Shown here in pieces: positions 49,384-60,200 of a stretch of DNA of 64,000 nt. The notes beneath the pieces were generated by a model that saw nothing but the letters and a program-made list of their open reading frames with translations, had not been told where the DNA came from and made no database searches. Made by a program: the position numbers and the translations under genes. The stretch's first letter is position 1; every line of letters starts with the position of its first letter. Source of the stretch: JAGWRA01 sp035534615 (GTDB lineage Bacteria > Acidobacteriota > Vicinamibacteria > Vicinamibacterales > CAVVIG01); NCBI GenBank assembly GCA_035534615.1, contig DATLRO010000061.1:62001-126000 (forward strand), read 5' to 3'.

Positions 49384-52300
49384 ATGTCATCCTCGCCACC
49401 GCCACCTGCCGATCGACAGGAACTGTTCGCGCGCCTCCTCGCGCAGAAGGGGATCCGCGTCGCCGGCGGCGACGCCATCCCACGGCAGGCACCCGGCGCG
49501 CCGTCCCGGCTCTCCTTCGCGCAGCAGCGGCTGTGGTTCGTCCAGCACCTCGAGCCGGCCAGCCTCGCCTATCACCTGACGCAGGCCATCCGCCTGCGCG
49601 GTCCGCTCGACGTGGAGGCCCTCGATCGGGCGCTGGCCGGCATCGCCGCGCGTCACGACGCGCTGCGCATGGCCTTCCCCGAACAGGACGGCCACGGCTC
49701 GGTGGACGTACAGCCCGCGCCCTCGTCTGCGCTCGAGGTCGTCGACCTGGCCGGCCTGCCGGCCGCGGATCGCGAGGCGCGCGTGGAGGAGCTCACGCGC
49801 GAGACCTTCGAGACGCCGTTCGACCTGTCCAGGCCGCCGCTGTGGCGCGTGAGGCTTCTGACCTTCGCCGCCGGCGATCACCTGCTGCTGCTCTGCGCGC
49901 ATCACATCGTGCTCGACGGCTGGTCGCTCGGCCTCTTCATGAACGAGCTGACCGCCCTGTATGCGGCATATGCCGCCGGCCGGCCGTCGCCGCTGCCGGC
50001 CGTGCCGATCCGGTACGGAGACTACGCGGCCTGGCAGCGCGCCCGGGCGGAACAGGGGGTGTGGCAGCGCGACCTCGACTACTGGACGCGGCAGCTCGCC
50101 GGCGTCCCTGTCCTCGAGCTGCCGGCCGACCGGCCGCGCCCCGCCGCCCCCTCGTCCAGGGGCGCGTTGCGCCGGTTCCGGCTTGAATCCGGGATCCTCG
50201 ACGGCGTGCGCGACCTCGCCCGACAGGAGGAGGCGACGCCGTTCATGGTGCTGATGGCGGCGTTCCAGGCGCTGCTGTTCCGCCAGACCGGCCAGCGCGA
50301 GTTCGCCGTCGGGACGCCGATTGCCAACCGCGATCGCCCCGAACTCGAGGCGTCCATCGGGCTGTTCGCCAACATGCTGGCGCTCCGCGCCGATCTGCGC
50401 GGCCTGCCGACCTTCCGCGAACTCCTGCGCCGCACGCGGCGCGCGGCATCGGATGCCTACGAGCACCAGGAGCCGCCGTTCGAGCAGATCGTCGATCGCC
50501 TCCAGCCCGAGCGGACGCTGAGCCGCCACCCGATCTTCCAGGTCGCCCTGACGCTGCAGAACGCGCCGGCCGGCCGCTGGGACATTCCAGGCGTCTCGCT
50601 GGACGTGCAGCCGCCGGACGCCCGTGCCGCGAAGTTCGAGCTGACCGTGGCGCTGGAGGAACGCGACGGCGGCTTCGACGGCACGGCCGAATACCGGACG
50701 GAGATCTTCGATGAGGCGACCATCGATCGGATGACGGAACGGTTCGCCATTCTGCTGCGGGAGGCGACACGTGCACCCGACCGGCCCGTCGTCGACCTGC
50801 CGATCCTCACGCCGTGGGAGCGCGAGCGCCTGCAGGGCGCGCCGGAACGGCCGGTCTCCTCGTCTTCCGGGATCGGCCTGCACGCGCGGTTCGAGGCACA
50901 GGCGCGGCGGACGCCGGACGCGGTCGCGCTGACGTGCGGCGACACCCGCCTGACGTACGCCGCGCTGAACGCGCAGGCCGATCGCGTGGCCGCCCGGCTG
51001 GTGGCGGCCGGGGTCGGCGCCGAGACGCTGGTGCCCCTCTTCCTCGATCGCTCGCCGGCGCTCATCGCGGCGATCCTCGGCGTGCTGAAGGCCGGCGGCG
51101 CGTACGTGCCGATCGACCCGGCGTATCCGCCGGACCGGATCGCATTCGTGCTGCGGGACTGCGGGGCCCGGATCGTGCTCACCGAGCGGGCGCTGCTCGA
51201 CCGGCTGCCGGACGCCTCCGCGGCGATGCACTGCCTGGACGAGTGGCTCGAGCAGGACGAGACGCCGGAGACCGGATTCCAGCCGGTGCACGTGCATCCT
51301 GCGCAGGCGGCCTACGTCATCTACACGTCCGGCTCCACCGGGCGGCCCAAGGGAGTCGTCGTCACGCACGCGAACGTGTGCCGGCTCTTCGACGCTACGC
51401 AGGACTGGTTCAGGTTCGGCGCCACGGATGTCTGGACGCTGTTCCATTCCTACGCGTTCGATTTTTCCGTCTGGGAGATCTGGGGCGCGCTGCTCTTCGG
51501 CGGCCGGCTGGTCGTGGTGCCGTACTGGGTGAGCCGATCGGTCGATCAGTTCCACCGGCTGCTGGCCGACGAGCAGGTGACCGTGCTGAACCAGACGCCG
51601 TCCGCGTTCCGCCAGCTCGTGAGCCACGAAGGATCGCTGGCGGCGCCGGCAGACCTGCGGCTCCGGTACGTGATCTTCGGCGGCGAAGCGCTGGAGCTGC
51701 AGACGCTCGCCCCCTGGTTCGACCGCCACGGCGACGAGCGGCCGCGGCTGGTGAACATGTACGGCATCACCGAGACGACCGTGCATGTGACGTACCGTCC
51801 CGTGTCGCAGCGGGACGTGGCGGCGGCCGCGGGCAGCGTGATCGGCGGGCCGATCCCGGATTTGCGGATCCTGCTGCTGGACGAGCGGTTCAATCCGGTG
51901 CCCACCGGCGCGACCGGCGAGATTTTCGTGGGCGGGGCCGGGGTCGCGCGCGGCTACCTCGGCCGCGCGGACCTGACGGCCGAGCGGTTCGTGCCCGACC
52001 CGTTCGGGCCGTCGGGCGCCGTGCTCTATCGGTCCGGCGATCTGGCCCGCCGCCGGTCGGACGGCGACCTCGAGTACCTCGGGCGCGCCGATCACCAGGT
52101 GAAGATCCGCGGCTTCCGGATCGAACTGGGCGAGATCGAGTCGGCGTTGACCAGGCATCCGGCCGTCGCCCAGGCGGTCGTCGTGAGCCGGCACGACGAC
52201 GAGGGCGATCGGCTCGTGGCCTACGTGGTGCCGCGCGAAGAGGCCCGGCCGCGGGCGGCCGACCTGCGCGCGCTCCTGCAGGCGTCGCTGCCGGAGTACA

Positions 52301-55300
52301 TGGTGCCGGCCGCCTTCGTCATGCTGGATCGCCTGCCGCTGACGCCCCACGGCAAGATCGACCGGCGGGCGCTGCCCGCGCCCGACCTCGAGCAGGCGGT
52401 GTCGACCGGGGACGAACCGCCCGCCAGCGGCGTCGAGCGCGACCTCGCCGACGTCTGGGCGCAGGGGCTGGGGCTCCCGCGCGTCGGCGTGACCGACAAC
52501 TTCTTTGCGCTCGGCGGCGATTCGATCCGCAGCATCCGCGTCCGTGCGCTCGCCCGCGCGCGCGGCTACGATCTCGCGCTGCCCGACCTCTTCCAGCATC
52601 AGACCGTGCGCGAGCTGGCCCGCGTCATCCGGCGCACCGCCGGCCCGGCGGCCGACGTGCCGGTGCCGGGCGCCTTCTCGCTGATCACCGGCGCGGACCG
52701 CGCGGCGCTGCCGGCCGACGTCGAAGACGCCTATCCGGTCGCCGCGCTGCAGGCCGGCATGCTGTTCCATGCCGAGCTCGACCCGGAGTCGGCGGCGTAC
52801 CACGACATCTTCAGCTTCCACGTGCGCGCCGGATGGAGCCGGCCGGCGCTGGAACAGGCGGTGGCCGATGTCGTGGCCCGTCACACCATCCTGCGGACGT
52901 CGCTCCACAAGGGGGGCTACGCCGAACCGCTTCAGCTCGTCCATCGCCAGGTGCAGGTGCCGCTCGAGTTCGAGGACCTGCGCGGCCTGCCCGAGGAGGA
53001 ACAGCAGGGCCGCATCGACCGCCGGATGGCGGCCGAGCGGCAGCGGCCGTTCGCCTGGACCCGGGCGCCGCTGCTCCGCCTGCACGTGCAGCGGCGGACG
53101 GACGACACGTTCCAGTTCACGCTGAGCGTGCACCACACGATTCTCGACGGCTGGAGCCTCTCGTCGCTCCTGACGGAGCTGTTCGGACGCTACCTGGATC
53201 GGATGGCCGGCCGGCCGGTCGCGCCGGTCGCGCCCCCCGCCGGGTCGTACCGCGAGTTCATCGCGCTCGAACGGGCGGCGGGCGCCGATCCCGGGACGCA
53301 GCGGTTCTGGCAGGAACAGCTCGCCGGGGCACAGGCGCCGAACCTGCCGCAGCGGCGGGAACCGCTCGCGCCGCCGGACGCACCGCGCCGAACGGCGATC
53401 AGGCGGCTCGCCTGGAGCCGGGACACGGTGACGCGGCTGCAGCAGATCGCCGCGAAGGCGGGCGCGTCGCTGAAGAGCGCGCTGCTCGCCGTGCACCTCC
53501 ACGTGCTGGCGTCGCTGGCCGCGCAATCGGATCTCGTGACGGGCCTCATCAGCAACGGACGGCCCGAGGAGCCGGGCGCGGACGAGGTGCTCGGTCTCTT
53601 CCTGAACACGGCGCCCCTGCGCGTCAGCGTGGCCGGCGGTTCCTGGCGATCGCTCATCCGCTCGGCGTTCGAGGCGGAGCGGGCGCTGCTGCCGCACCGG
53701 CGGTATCCGCTCGCGCAGATTCAGCGCCGGTGGGGACGACGGGAGCTGATCGAAACGGCGTTCAACTTCGTGCACTTCCACGTGTTCGCCCCGCTCGTCG
53801 CCCGCGACGACTTCCAGCTGCTGGAGACGCGGTACCACGAGGAAACGAATTTCCGCCTGTTCGCGCAGTTCGCCGTCGACGCGGCCACGGGCGGCCTGGA
53901 TCTCGGCATCACGTACGATCTCGGCGTGTTCTCCGACGCGCAGGCCGACGAGATCACGGGGTACTACCAGCGGGCGCTCGATGCGCTGGCGGCCGATCCC
54001 GACGCGCGTCACGAATCGCTCACGCTGCTGTCGTCCGTCGAGCGGACGCGGCTGCTGGCCGGGTTCAACGACACCGCCGTCGCGCACGACGGCCGCCGGT
54101 GCCTGCACGGGCTGTTCGCGGAGACGGCCGCGCGCGTGCCCGACTCCACGGCCATCGTCGACCGCCTCCGGCGCGTGTCGTACGGCGACCTGAACCGGCG
54201 GGCGAACCGATGGGCGCGCGAGCTGGCGCGCCGCGGCGTCGCCGCCGAAATGCGCGTCGGCGTCAGCCTGGAGCGGTCGGCCGACATGATCGCGGTGCTG
54301 CTCGCGATTCTGAAGGCGGGCGGCGCATACGTGCCGCTCGACCCGGCCTACCCGGCCGGACGCCTCGCCGGGATGTGCGCCGACGCCGGCCCGCTGCTCA
54401 TCGTCACCAGCCGGGCGCTGGAAGAACGGGTCCGGCAGACCGGCGTCCCGGCCGTCCTCCTGGAGGATCTGGCCGCGCTGCCCGCCTCTGCGGCGGACGA
54501 GGCCGCGCCGCCGGCCTGCGCCCTGCCCGACAGCGTCGCGTACCTGATCTACACATCGGGATCGACCGGACGGCCGAAGGCGGCGGCCATCCAGCACCGG
54601 AATGCCGTGGCGCTCGCCGACTGGGCGGCGGCGGCGTTCGAGTCGACCGCCTTTGCCGGCGTCCTCGCCTCCACCTCCATCAGCTTCGACCTGTCGGTGT
54701 TCGAGATCTTCGTCACCCTCGCGAGAGGCGGCACGATCGTGCTGGCCGAGCATGCGCTCGCGCTGCCGGATCTTTCCGCAGCCGGCGACGTGACGCTCGT
54801 CAACACCGTGCCGTCGGCGATGGCCGAACTGCTGCGCCAGCGCGCCGTTCCGCCGTCCGTCCGGACGGTGCTCCTCGCCGGCGAACCCCTGCCGGCCGGC
54901 CTGGCCGATGCGCTGTACGCGCTGGGGCACGTCGCGGACGTGTACGACCTCTACGGGCCGTCCGAAGACACGACGTACTCGACGTTCGGCCGTCGTGACC
55001 CGGGCGGGCTGGAAACCATCGGCCGGCCGGTGGCGAACACGTGCGTCTACCTGCTGGACGGGTGGCTCCGTCCGGTGCCGCTCGGCGCCGCCGGCGTCAT
55101 CTATATCGGCGGAGAAGGGGTGGCGCGCGGGTACTGGGATCGGCCCGGGCTGACGGCGGAGCGCTTCGTCCCCGACCCGTTCGCGGCGATGCCCGGCTCG
55201 CGCATGTACTGCACCGGCGATCTGGCGCGGTGGACGGCTGACGGCCGCCTCGTCTTCCTGGGACGCGTCGACCAGCAGGTGAAGATCCGCGGCTTCCGGA

Positions 55301-57273
55301 TCGAGCCGGGAGAGATCGTCGCGGCGATCGAGCAGAACCCGGCCGTCGCCGAGGCGGCCGTCCTCGCGCGGGAGGACGAACCGGGTCGCCGCCGGCTCGT
55401 GGCGTACGTGGCGGAGAACCCCGGGGCGACGCTCGACCTCGCGGCGCTGCGCGAGGAGCTTTCGGCGCGGCTGCCCGACTACATGATGCCGGCCGCCTGG
55501 GTCACGCTCGCGGCGCTGCCGCGCACGCCGAACGGCAAGCTCGATCGCGCGGCGCTGCCGGCTCCCGACCTCGAAGGTCGCACGGACGCGTCGCCGTACG
55601 TCGAGCCGAGGCCCGGCGTCGAAGCGACGCTCGCGCGCATCTGGGCCGAGGTGCTGCACCTGCCCCGCGTCGGGCGCGACGACAACTTCTTCTTCCTGGG
55701 GGGCGATTCGATTCTGCTGCTGCAGATCCTCGCCCGGGCGCGGGCCGAAGGGCTGCGCTGCTCGGCGCAGCAGGTGCTCCGCGCGCAGACCGTCGCCCGT
55801 CTGGCCGGTTTCGTGCAGGTGGACGCCGCCCCCCGCGGCGCCGGCGCGCCGGCGGACGGGCCGGTGGCGCTGACGCCCATCCAGCACTGGTTCTTCGAGC
55901 AGGAGCTGGCGGAGCCGCACCACTGGAACCAGTCGCTGCTGCTCGAAACGCGACGGCGGCTGGACCTCCCGGCGCTCACGTCGGCCGTGCGCGCACTGAC
56001 GTCCCACCACGACGCCCTGCGCCTGCGGTTCGAGCGAACGGCCGCCGGCTGGAGTGCCCGCATCGGTCCGCCGGACGAGCACGACTGCGAGGTGCGGGCG
56101 CTCGACCTCAGCGGCGTGGCGACGGCCGACGTGCCCGGTGCCATCGAAGCGGCATGCCTCCGGGAACAGGCGTCGCTCGATGTGTCGCGCGGCCCGCTCG
56201 TCCGTGTCACCGGCATCGACCTCGGCCCGGACCGCCCGGGCCGCCTGTTTCTCGTCGTGCACCACCTCGCGGTGGACGGCGTGTCGTGGAGGATCCTGCT
56301 CGAGGACCTCGTGACGCTCTACGACCAGGGAGCGGACGCCGGCCGCCTGCCCGCACGGACCGCGTCGGTGGCGGCGTGGGCCTCTGCGCTCCAGCGGGTC
56401 GCGGACGAGGAAACGCTGAACGCCGAGCAGGCGTACTGGCTGGCGCTGGCGGACGCGCCGGCCCGGCCGATACCGACCGACGGTCCGGCCGATCCGGCGG
56501 TCAACCTCGCCGGCGCGGCCGATCGCGTCCAGGTGACGCTGAGCCGCCGGTCGACCGACCGCCTCCTGCACGACGCGCCGGCGCGGCAGCGCGCCCGGAT
56601 CAACGACCTGCTGCTGGCGGCCTTCGGGCAGACATTGTCCGCCTGGACCGGCACCCGCGACCACCTCATTCACCTCGAGGGGCACGGGCGGGAGCCGATC
56701 GACGAGACGCTCGACGTGTCGCGCACGGTCGGCTGGTTCACGTCGCTGTTTCCGCTGCGACTGTCGCTGCCGGAGACCGACGATCCGCTGGCCGCGCTCG
56801 GGGCGATCAGGACGCAGCTGCGCGCCCTGCCGGCGCACGGTCTCGGTTACGGCATCCTGCGCTACCTGGGTCGAGACGAACCGCTGCGGCGCCGCCTGGC
56901 GGCCGCACCGGCACCGGCGATCAGCTTCAACTACCTCGGCCAGTTCGATCAGGCGCTGGGAGGAGAGAGCCCGTTCGCGCCGGCGCACGAACCGGGCGGC
57001 GCGCCGTACGGCCCGCACAACCGGCGGGCGCACCTGCTCGACGTGAACAGCGTCGTCATCGACGGGCGGCTGCACGTCGACTTCCATTACGGCCGGCACG
57101 TGCATCGGCGTGAGACGATCGAGGCGCTGGCGTCCGGGTACGTGCGGGCGCTCGAGCGGCTGATCGACGCCGCGGTGGCCGCCGCGCCGGCCGGTCCGGC
57201 GCCCGAGGACTTCGCGCTGTCGGACGTGAGTCAGCGGGAGCTGGACGCCGCGCTCGACGAGATGGATCTGTAG
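49384..57273 (+). CDS. Two-module NRPS: C-A(Thr)-PCP-C-A(Ala-like)-PCP-E
   Basis: The protein has 2629 residues. C1 is LCL-type (RLSFAQQRLWFVQHL; HHIVLDGWS). A1 has code D-F-W-N-I-G-M-V-H(-K), an exact match to the published Thr code. PCP1 has Ser1047 in LGGDSIRSIRV. C2 begins EDAYPVAALQAGMLFH, not the LCL pattern, and has HHTILDGWS near residue 1250. A2 has TSGSTGRPKAA and code D-L-F-N-L-A-L-T-Y(-K), near the Ala code DLFNNALTYK. PCP2 has Ser2109 in LGGDSILLLQI. The E domain has LTPIQHWFFEQ, HHLAVDGVSW and LEGHGREPID, so the Ala is probably epimerised. The tail (SQRELDAALDEMDL) is COM-like and fits the next protein's N-terminus. Confidence 0.94.
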   Translation: MSSSPPPPADRQELFARLLAQKGIRVAGGDAIPRQAPGAPSRLSFAQQRLWFVQHLEPASLAYHLTQAIRLRGPLDVEALDRALAGIAARHDALRMAFPEQDGHGSVDVQPAPSSALEVVDLAGLPAADREARVEELTRETFETPFDLSRPPLWRVRLLTFAAGDHLLLLCAHHIVLDGWSLGLFMNELTALYAAYAAGRPSPLPAVPIRYGDYAAWQRARAEQGVWQRDLDYWTRQLAGVPVLELPADRPRPAAPSSRGALRRFRLESGILDGVRDLARQEEATPFMVLMAAFQALLFRQTGQREFAVGTPIANRDRPELEASIGLFANMLALRADLRGLPTFRELLRRTRRAASDAYEHQEPPFEQIVDRLQPERTLSRHPIFQVALTLQNAPAGRWDIPGVSLDVQPPDARAAKFELTVALEERDGGFDGTAEYRTEIFDEATIDRMTERFAILLREATRAPDRPVVDLPILTPWERERLQGAPERPVSSSSGIGLHARFEAQARRTPDAVALTCGDTRLTYAALNAQADRVAARLVAAGVGAETLVPLFLDRSPALIAAILGVLKAGGAYVPIDPAYPPDRIAFVLRDCGARIVLTERALLDRLPDASAAMHCLDEWLEQDETPETGFQPVHVHPAQAAYVIYTSGSTGRPKGVVVTHANVCRLFDATQDWFRFGATDVWTLFHSYAFDFSVWEIWGALLFGGRLVVVPYWVSRSVDQFHRLLADEQVTVLNQTPSAFRQLVSHEGSLAAPADLRLRYVIFGGEALELQTLAPWFDRHGDERPRLVNMYGITETTVHVTYRPVSQRDVAAAAGSVIGGPIPDLRILLLDERFNPVPTGATGEIFVGGAGVARGYLGRADLTAERFVPDPFGPSGAVLYRSGDLARRRSDGDLEYLGRADHQVKIRGFRIELGEIESALTRHPAVAQAVVVSRHDDEGDRLVAYVVPREEARPRAADLRALLQASLPEYMVPAAFVMLDRLPLTPHGKIDRRALPAPDLEQAVSTGDEPPASGVERDLADVWAQGLGLPRVGVTDNFFALGGDSIRSIRVRALARARGYDLALPDLFQHQTVRELARVIRRTAGPAADVPVPGAFSLITGADRAALPADVEDAYPVAALQAGMLFHAELDPESAAYHDIFSFHVRAGWSRPALEQAVADVVARHTILRTSLHKGGYAEPLQLVHRQVQVPLEFEDLRGLPEEEQQGRIDRRMAAERQRPFAWTRAPLLRLHVQRRTDDTFQFTLSVHHTILDGWSLSSLLTELFGRYLDRMAGRPVAPVAPPAGSYREFIALERAAGADPGTQRFWQEQLAGAQAPNLPQRREPLAPPDAPRRTAIRRLAWSRDTVTRLQQIAAKAGASLKSALLAVHLHVLASLAAQSDLVTGLISNGRPEEPGADEVLGLFLNTAPLRVSVAGGSWRSLIRSAFEAERALLPHRRYPLAQIQRRWGRRELIETAFNFVHFHVFAPLVARDDFQLLETRYHEETNFRLFAQFAVDAATGGLDLGITYDLGVFSDAQADEITGYYQRALDALAADPDARHESLTLLSSVERTRLLAGFNDTAVAHDGRRCLHGLFAETAARVPDSTAIVDRLRRVSYGDLNRRANRWARELARRGVAAEMRVGVSLERSADMIAVLLAILKAGGAYVPLDPAYPAGRLAGMCADAGPLLIVTSRALEERVRQTGVPAVLLEDLAALPASAADEAAPPACALPDSVAYLIYTSGSTGRPKAAAIQHRNAVALADWAAAAFESTAFAGVLASTSISFDLSVFEIFVTLARGGTIVLAEHALALPDLSAAGDVTLVNTVPSAMAELLRQRAVPPSVRTVLLAGEPLPAGLADALYALGHVADVYDLYGPSEDTTYSTFGRRDPGGLETIGRPVANTCVYLLDGWLRPVPLGAAGVIYIGGEGVARGYWDRPGLTAERFVPDPFAAMPGSRMYCTGDLARWTADGRLVFLGRVDQQVKIRGFRIEPGEIVAAIEQNPAVAEAAVLAREDEPGRRRLVAYVAENPGATLDLAALREELSARLPDYMMPAAWVTLAALPRTPNGKLDRAALPAPDLEGRTDASPYVEPRPGVEATLARIWAEVLHLPRVGRDDNFFFLGGDSILLLQILARARAEGLRCSAQQVLRAQTVARLAGFVQVDAAPRGAGAPADGPVALTPIQHWFFEQELAEPHHWNQSLLLETRRRLDLPALTSAVRALTSHHDALRLRFERTAAGWSARIGPPDEHDCEVRALDLSGVATADVPGAIEAACLREQASLDVSRGPLVRVTGIDLGPDRPGRLFLVVHHLAVDGVSWRILLEDLVTLYDQGADAGRLPARTASVAAWASALQRVADEETLNAEQAYWLALADAPARPIPTDGPADPAVNLAGAADRVQVTLSRRSTDRLLHDAPARQRARINDLLLAAFGQTLSAWTGTRDHLIHLEGHGREPIDETLDVSRTVGWFTSLFPLRLSLPETDDPLAALGAIRTQLRALPAHGLGYGILRYLGRDEPLRRRLAAAPAPAISFNYLGQFDQALGGESPFAPAHEPGGAPYGPHNRRAHLLDVNSVVIDGRLHVDFHYGRHVHRRETIEALASGYVRALERLIDAAVAAAPAGPAPEDFALSDVSQRELDAALDEMDL

Positions 57274-57283
57274 AACGGACCGG

Positions 57284-60200
57284 ATGGCGAAGAACCTCGA
57301 AGACGTCTACCCGCTCTCGCCGCTCCAGGAAGGGCTGCTCTTTCACAGCCTCTACGAGCCGGAGTCGTCCGTCTATTTCGACCAGCTCGCCGTGACGCTG
57401 CGCGGGCCGCTGGACGAGGAGGCGTTCGGCCGCGCCTGGCAGCAGCTCGTCGATCGGCATCCCGTCCTGCGGACGGGGTTCGCCTGGAAGAGCGGCCGGC
57501 GTCCGCTGCAGGCGGTCGCGCGCACGGTCCGGCTGGAGATCGCGCGGCACGACTGGCGGGGAACGCCGGACGCCCAGGCGCCGTCCCGCCTCGACGCGTT
57601 CCTCGAGGCCGACCGGCGGCAGGGCTTCGAGCTCTCGCGTCCGCCCCTGTGCCGGGTCGCGCTGCTCCGCCGGACGGACGATGAGCGGGTGATGGTGTGG
57701 AGCCGGCATCACCTGCTGCTGGACGGCTGGAGCGTGTCGCTGCTGCTGCGCGAGCTGCTCGACCGCTACGCGGCCCTGACCGGCACGACGACCGGCCGGC
57801 AGGCCACGCCCCTCCGGCCGGCGCCGCCGTATCGCGAGTTCATCGACTGGCTGCAGCGGCAGGACCGCGCGCAGGCCGAGGCGTTCTGGAGGCGGACGCT
57901 CGCCGGCTTCGCGGCGCCCACCGCGCTCGGCCTGACACGGCCGGCCGCACCGCACGGCCCCGGCGGCGCGAGCGATGCCGAGCGGATCGTCCGGGTGTCC
58001 GCCGCGGACACGGAGCGGATTGCCGCGGCCGCCCGCGGCGCGCGGGTCACGCTGAACACGCTCGTGCAGGGAGCCTGGGCGCTGCTGCTCGGCCGTCTCA
58101 GCGGCGACGCCGACGTGCTCTTCGGCGAGACCGTCGCCGGCCGCCCCGCCGACCTCCCGGACGCCGATGCGATGATCGGTCTGTTCATCAATACGCTGCC
58201 GGTCCGCGTGGCGCTGCCGGACGCGCAGACGGCCGGCGCCTGGCTGCGCTCGCTGCAGGATGCGCAGACGGCCGCCCGCCGCTACGACTACTGCTCGCTC
58301 GTCGACCTGCACGGCTGGAGCGAGGTCCCGCGGCACACGCCGCTGTTCGACAGCCTGGTCGTCTTCGAAAACTATCCGGCCGACGCGCGCGACGCCGGCG
58401 CCGCCGGCCTGGCGGTCACGGCCGCCGAGACGTACGAGCGGACGAATTATCCGCTCACGCTGATCGTGTCCCCCGGTCCGGAGCTCGAGCTGCGCTGGAT
58501 CTACGACACCGGGCGGTTCGACGAGGAGGCGATCGCCCGCTGGATCGGCTACTTCCGCACGATCCTGCTGGAGCTGACGGCGCGGCTCGAGTCGCCGCTC
58601 GGCCTGCTGTCCCCGCTCGACGCCCGCGAGCGCCGGCTGGTGCTGCGCGACTGGAACGCGAACCATCTCGACTTCGACCGCACGGCCTGCCTGCATGAGC
58701 TGTTCGAGGCCCAGGCGGCCGCCACGCCCGATCGCACGGCGATCGTCCGCCAGGGAACGCGCGTCACGTACGCCGGGCTGAACGACCAGGCGAACCGGAT
58801 CGCCCGCCGCCTGGTCGCGCTCGGCGCGGGGCCCGGGGTGCCGGTCGGCCTGTGCGCGCGCCGCACCCCGGCGCTGATTGCCGGCATGCTCGGCATCCTG
58901 AAGGCCGGCGGCGCCTACGTGCCGCTGGACCCGGCCTATCCGGACGAGCGGCTCGCCTTCATGGTGGAGGACGCCGGGGTCGAGCGGCTCGTGACCGAAC
59001 ACGATCTCGCCGCCCGCTTCGACGGCATGACGGCGGTGCGGCTCGATGCGCCGGGCGGCGAAGACGACACCGCGACGGACGCCACGGACGGGGGCGCGAG
59101 AGCCGGCGCGGGCGACCTTGCGTACATCATCTATACGTCCGGCTCGACCGGCCGGCCGAAGGGGACGGCGATCGAGCATCGCAGCGCGGTCGCGCTCATC
59201 GCCTGGGCGCAGAGGGTGTTCGGCCCCGCCGAACTGGCCGGCGTGCTGGCGTCGACCTCCATCTGCTTCGACCTGTCGGTGTTCGAGATCTTCCTGACGC
59301 TCGCGTCCGGCGGCACCATCGTGCTCGCCGATCATGCGCTGGAACTGCCGGCGCTCGACGCCGCCCGGGAGGTGACGCTCGTCAACACCGTGCCGTCGGC
59401 GATCGCCGAACTGGTGCGCCAGGAGGCCATCCCCCCTTCCGTCCGGACGATCTGCCTCGCGGGCGAGCCGCTGACCGCCGCCCTGGCCGATCGCCTCTAC
59501 GCCCTGCCGGGCATCGAGCGGGTCTACGACCTGTACGGCCCGTCCGAGGACACGACCTACTCGACGTGCGCGCTGCGTGTGTCCGGCGGTCCGGCGACGA
59601 TCGGCCGCCCCATTGCCAACACGGAGCTGTACCTGCTCGACGGCCGTCTCGAGCCGGTGCCGGTCGGCGTCGTCGGCGAGCTGATGCTCGGCGGCGAAGG
59701 GCTGGCGCGCGGCTACTTCGCCAGGCCCGATCTGACGGCGGAGCGGTTCATTCCCGATCCGTTCAGCGGCCGGCCCGGCGCGCGCCTGTACCGCACCGGC
59801 GACCTCGGCCGGTTCCGGGCCGACGGGTGCGTGGAGTTCCTGGGCCGCGGCGACCAGCAGGTGAAAGTCCGCGGCTTCCGGATCGAGCCCGGTGAGATTC
59901 AGGCGCGTCTCGAAGAGCATCCCGCCGTCGCCGACGCCGCAGTCGTCGTCCGCCGGGACGACACCGGCGAGCCGCACATCGTCGCCTACTACACCGCGGC
60001 CGGTGCCGGCGCTCCGGCGGCCGCGGACCTGCGCGGGTATCTGGCGGGACGGATGCCGGCGTACATGCTGCCGGCCGCGTTCTGCCGCCTCGAGACGCTG
60101 CCGCGGACGCCGAACGGCAAGCTCGATCGGGCGGCATTGCCGGATCCGGACGGCCGCGAACGATCGGGGCAGGTCGCCCCGCGCACCCCGACCGAACGGA

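Noticed and set aside
49387..57105. Very long open frames antisense to the NRPS/PKS genes (also at 46001-49492, 39853-46113, 57056-61492)
   Set aside because: They are shadows of GC-rich coding DNA: their translations are Arg/Ala/Asp-rich without domain motifs, while the opposite strand encodes canonical NRPS/PKS domains.
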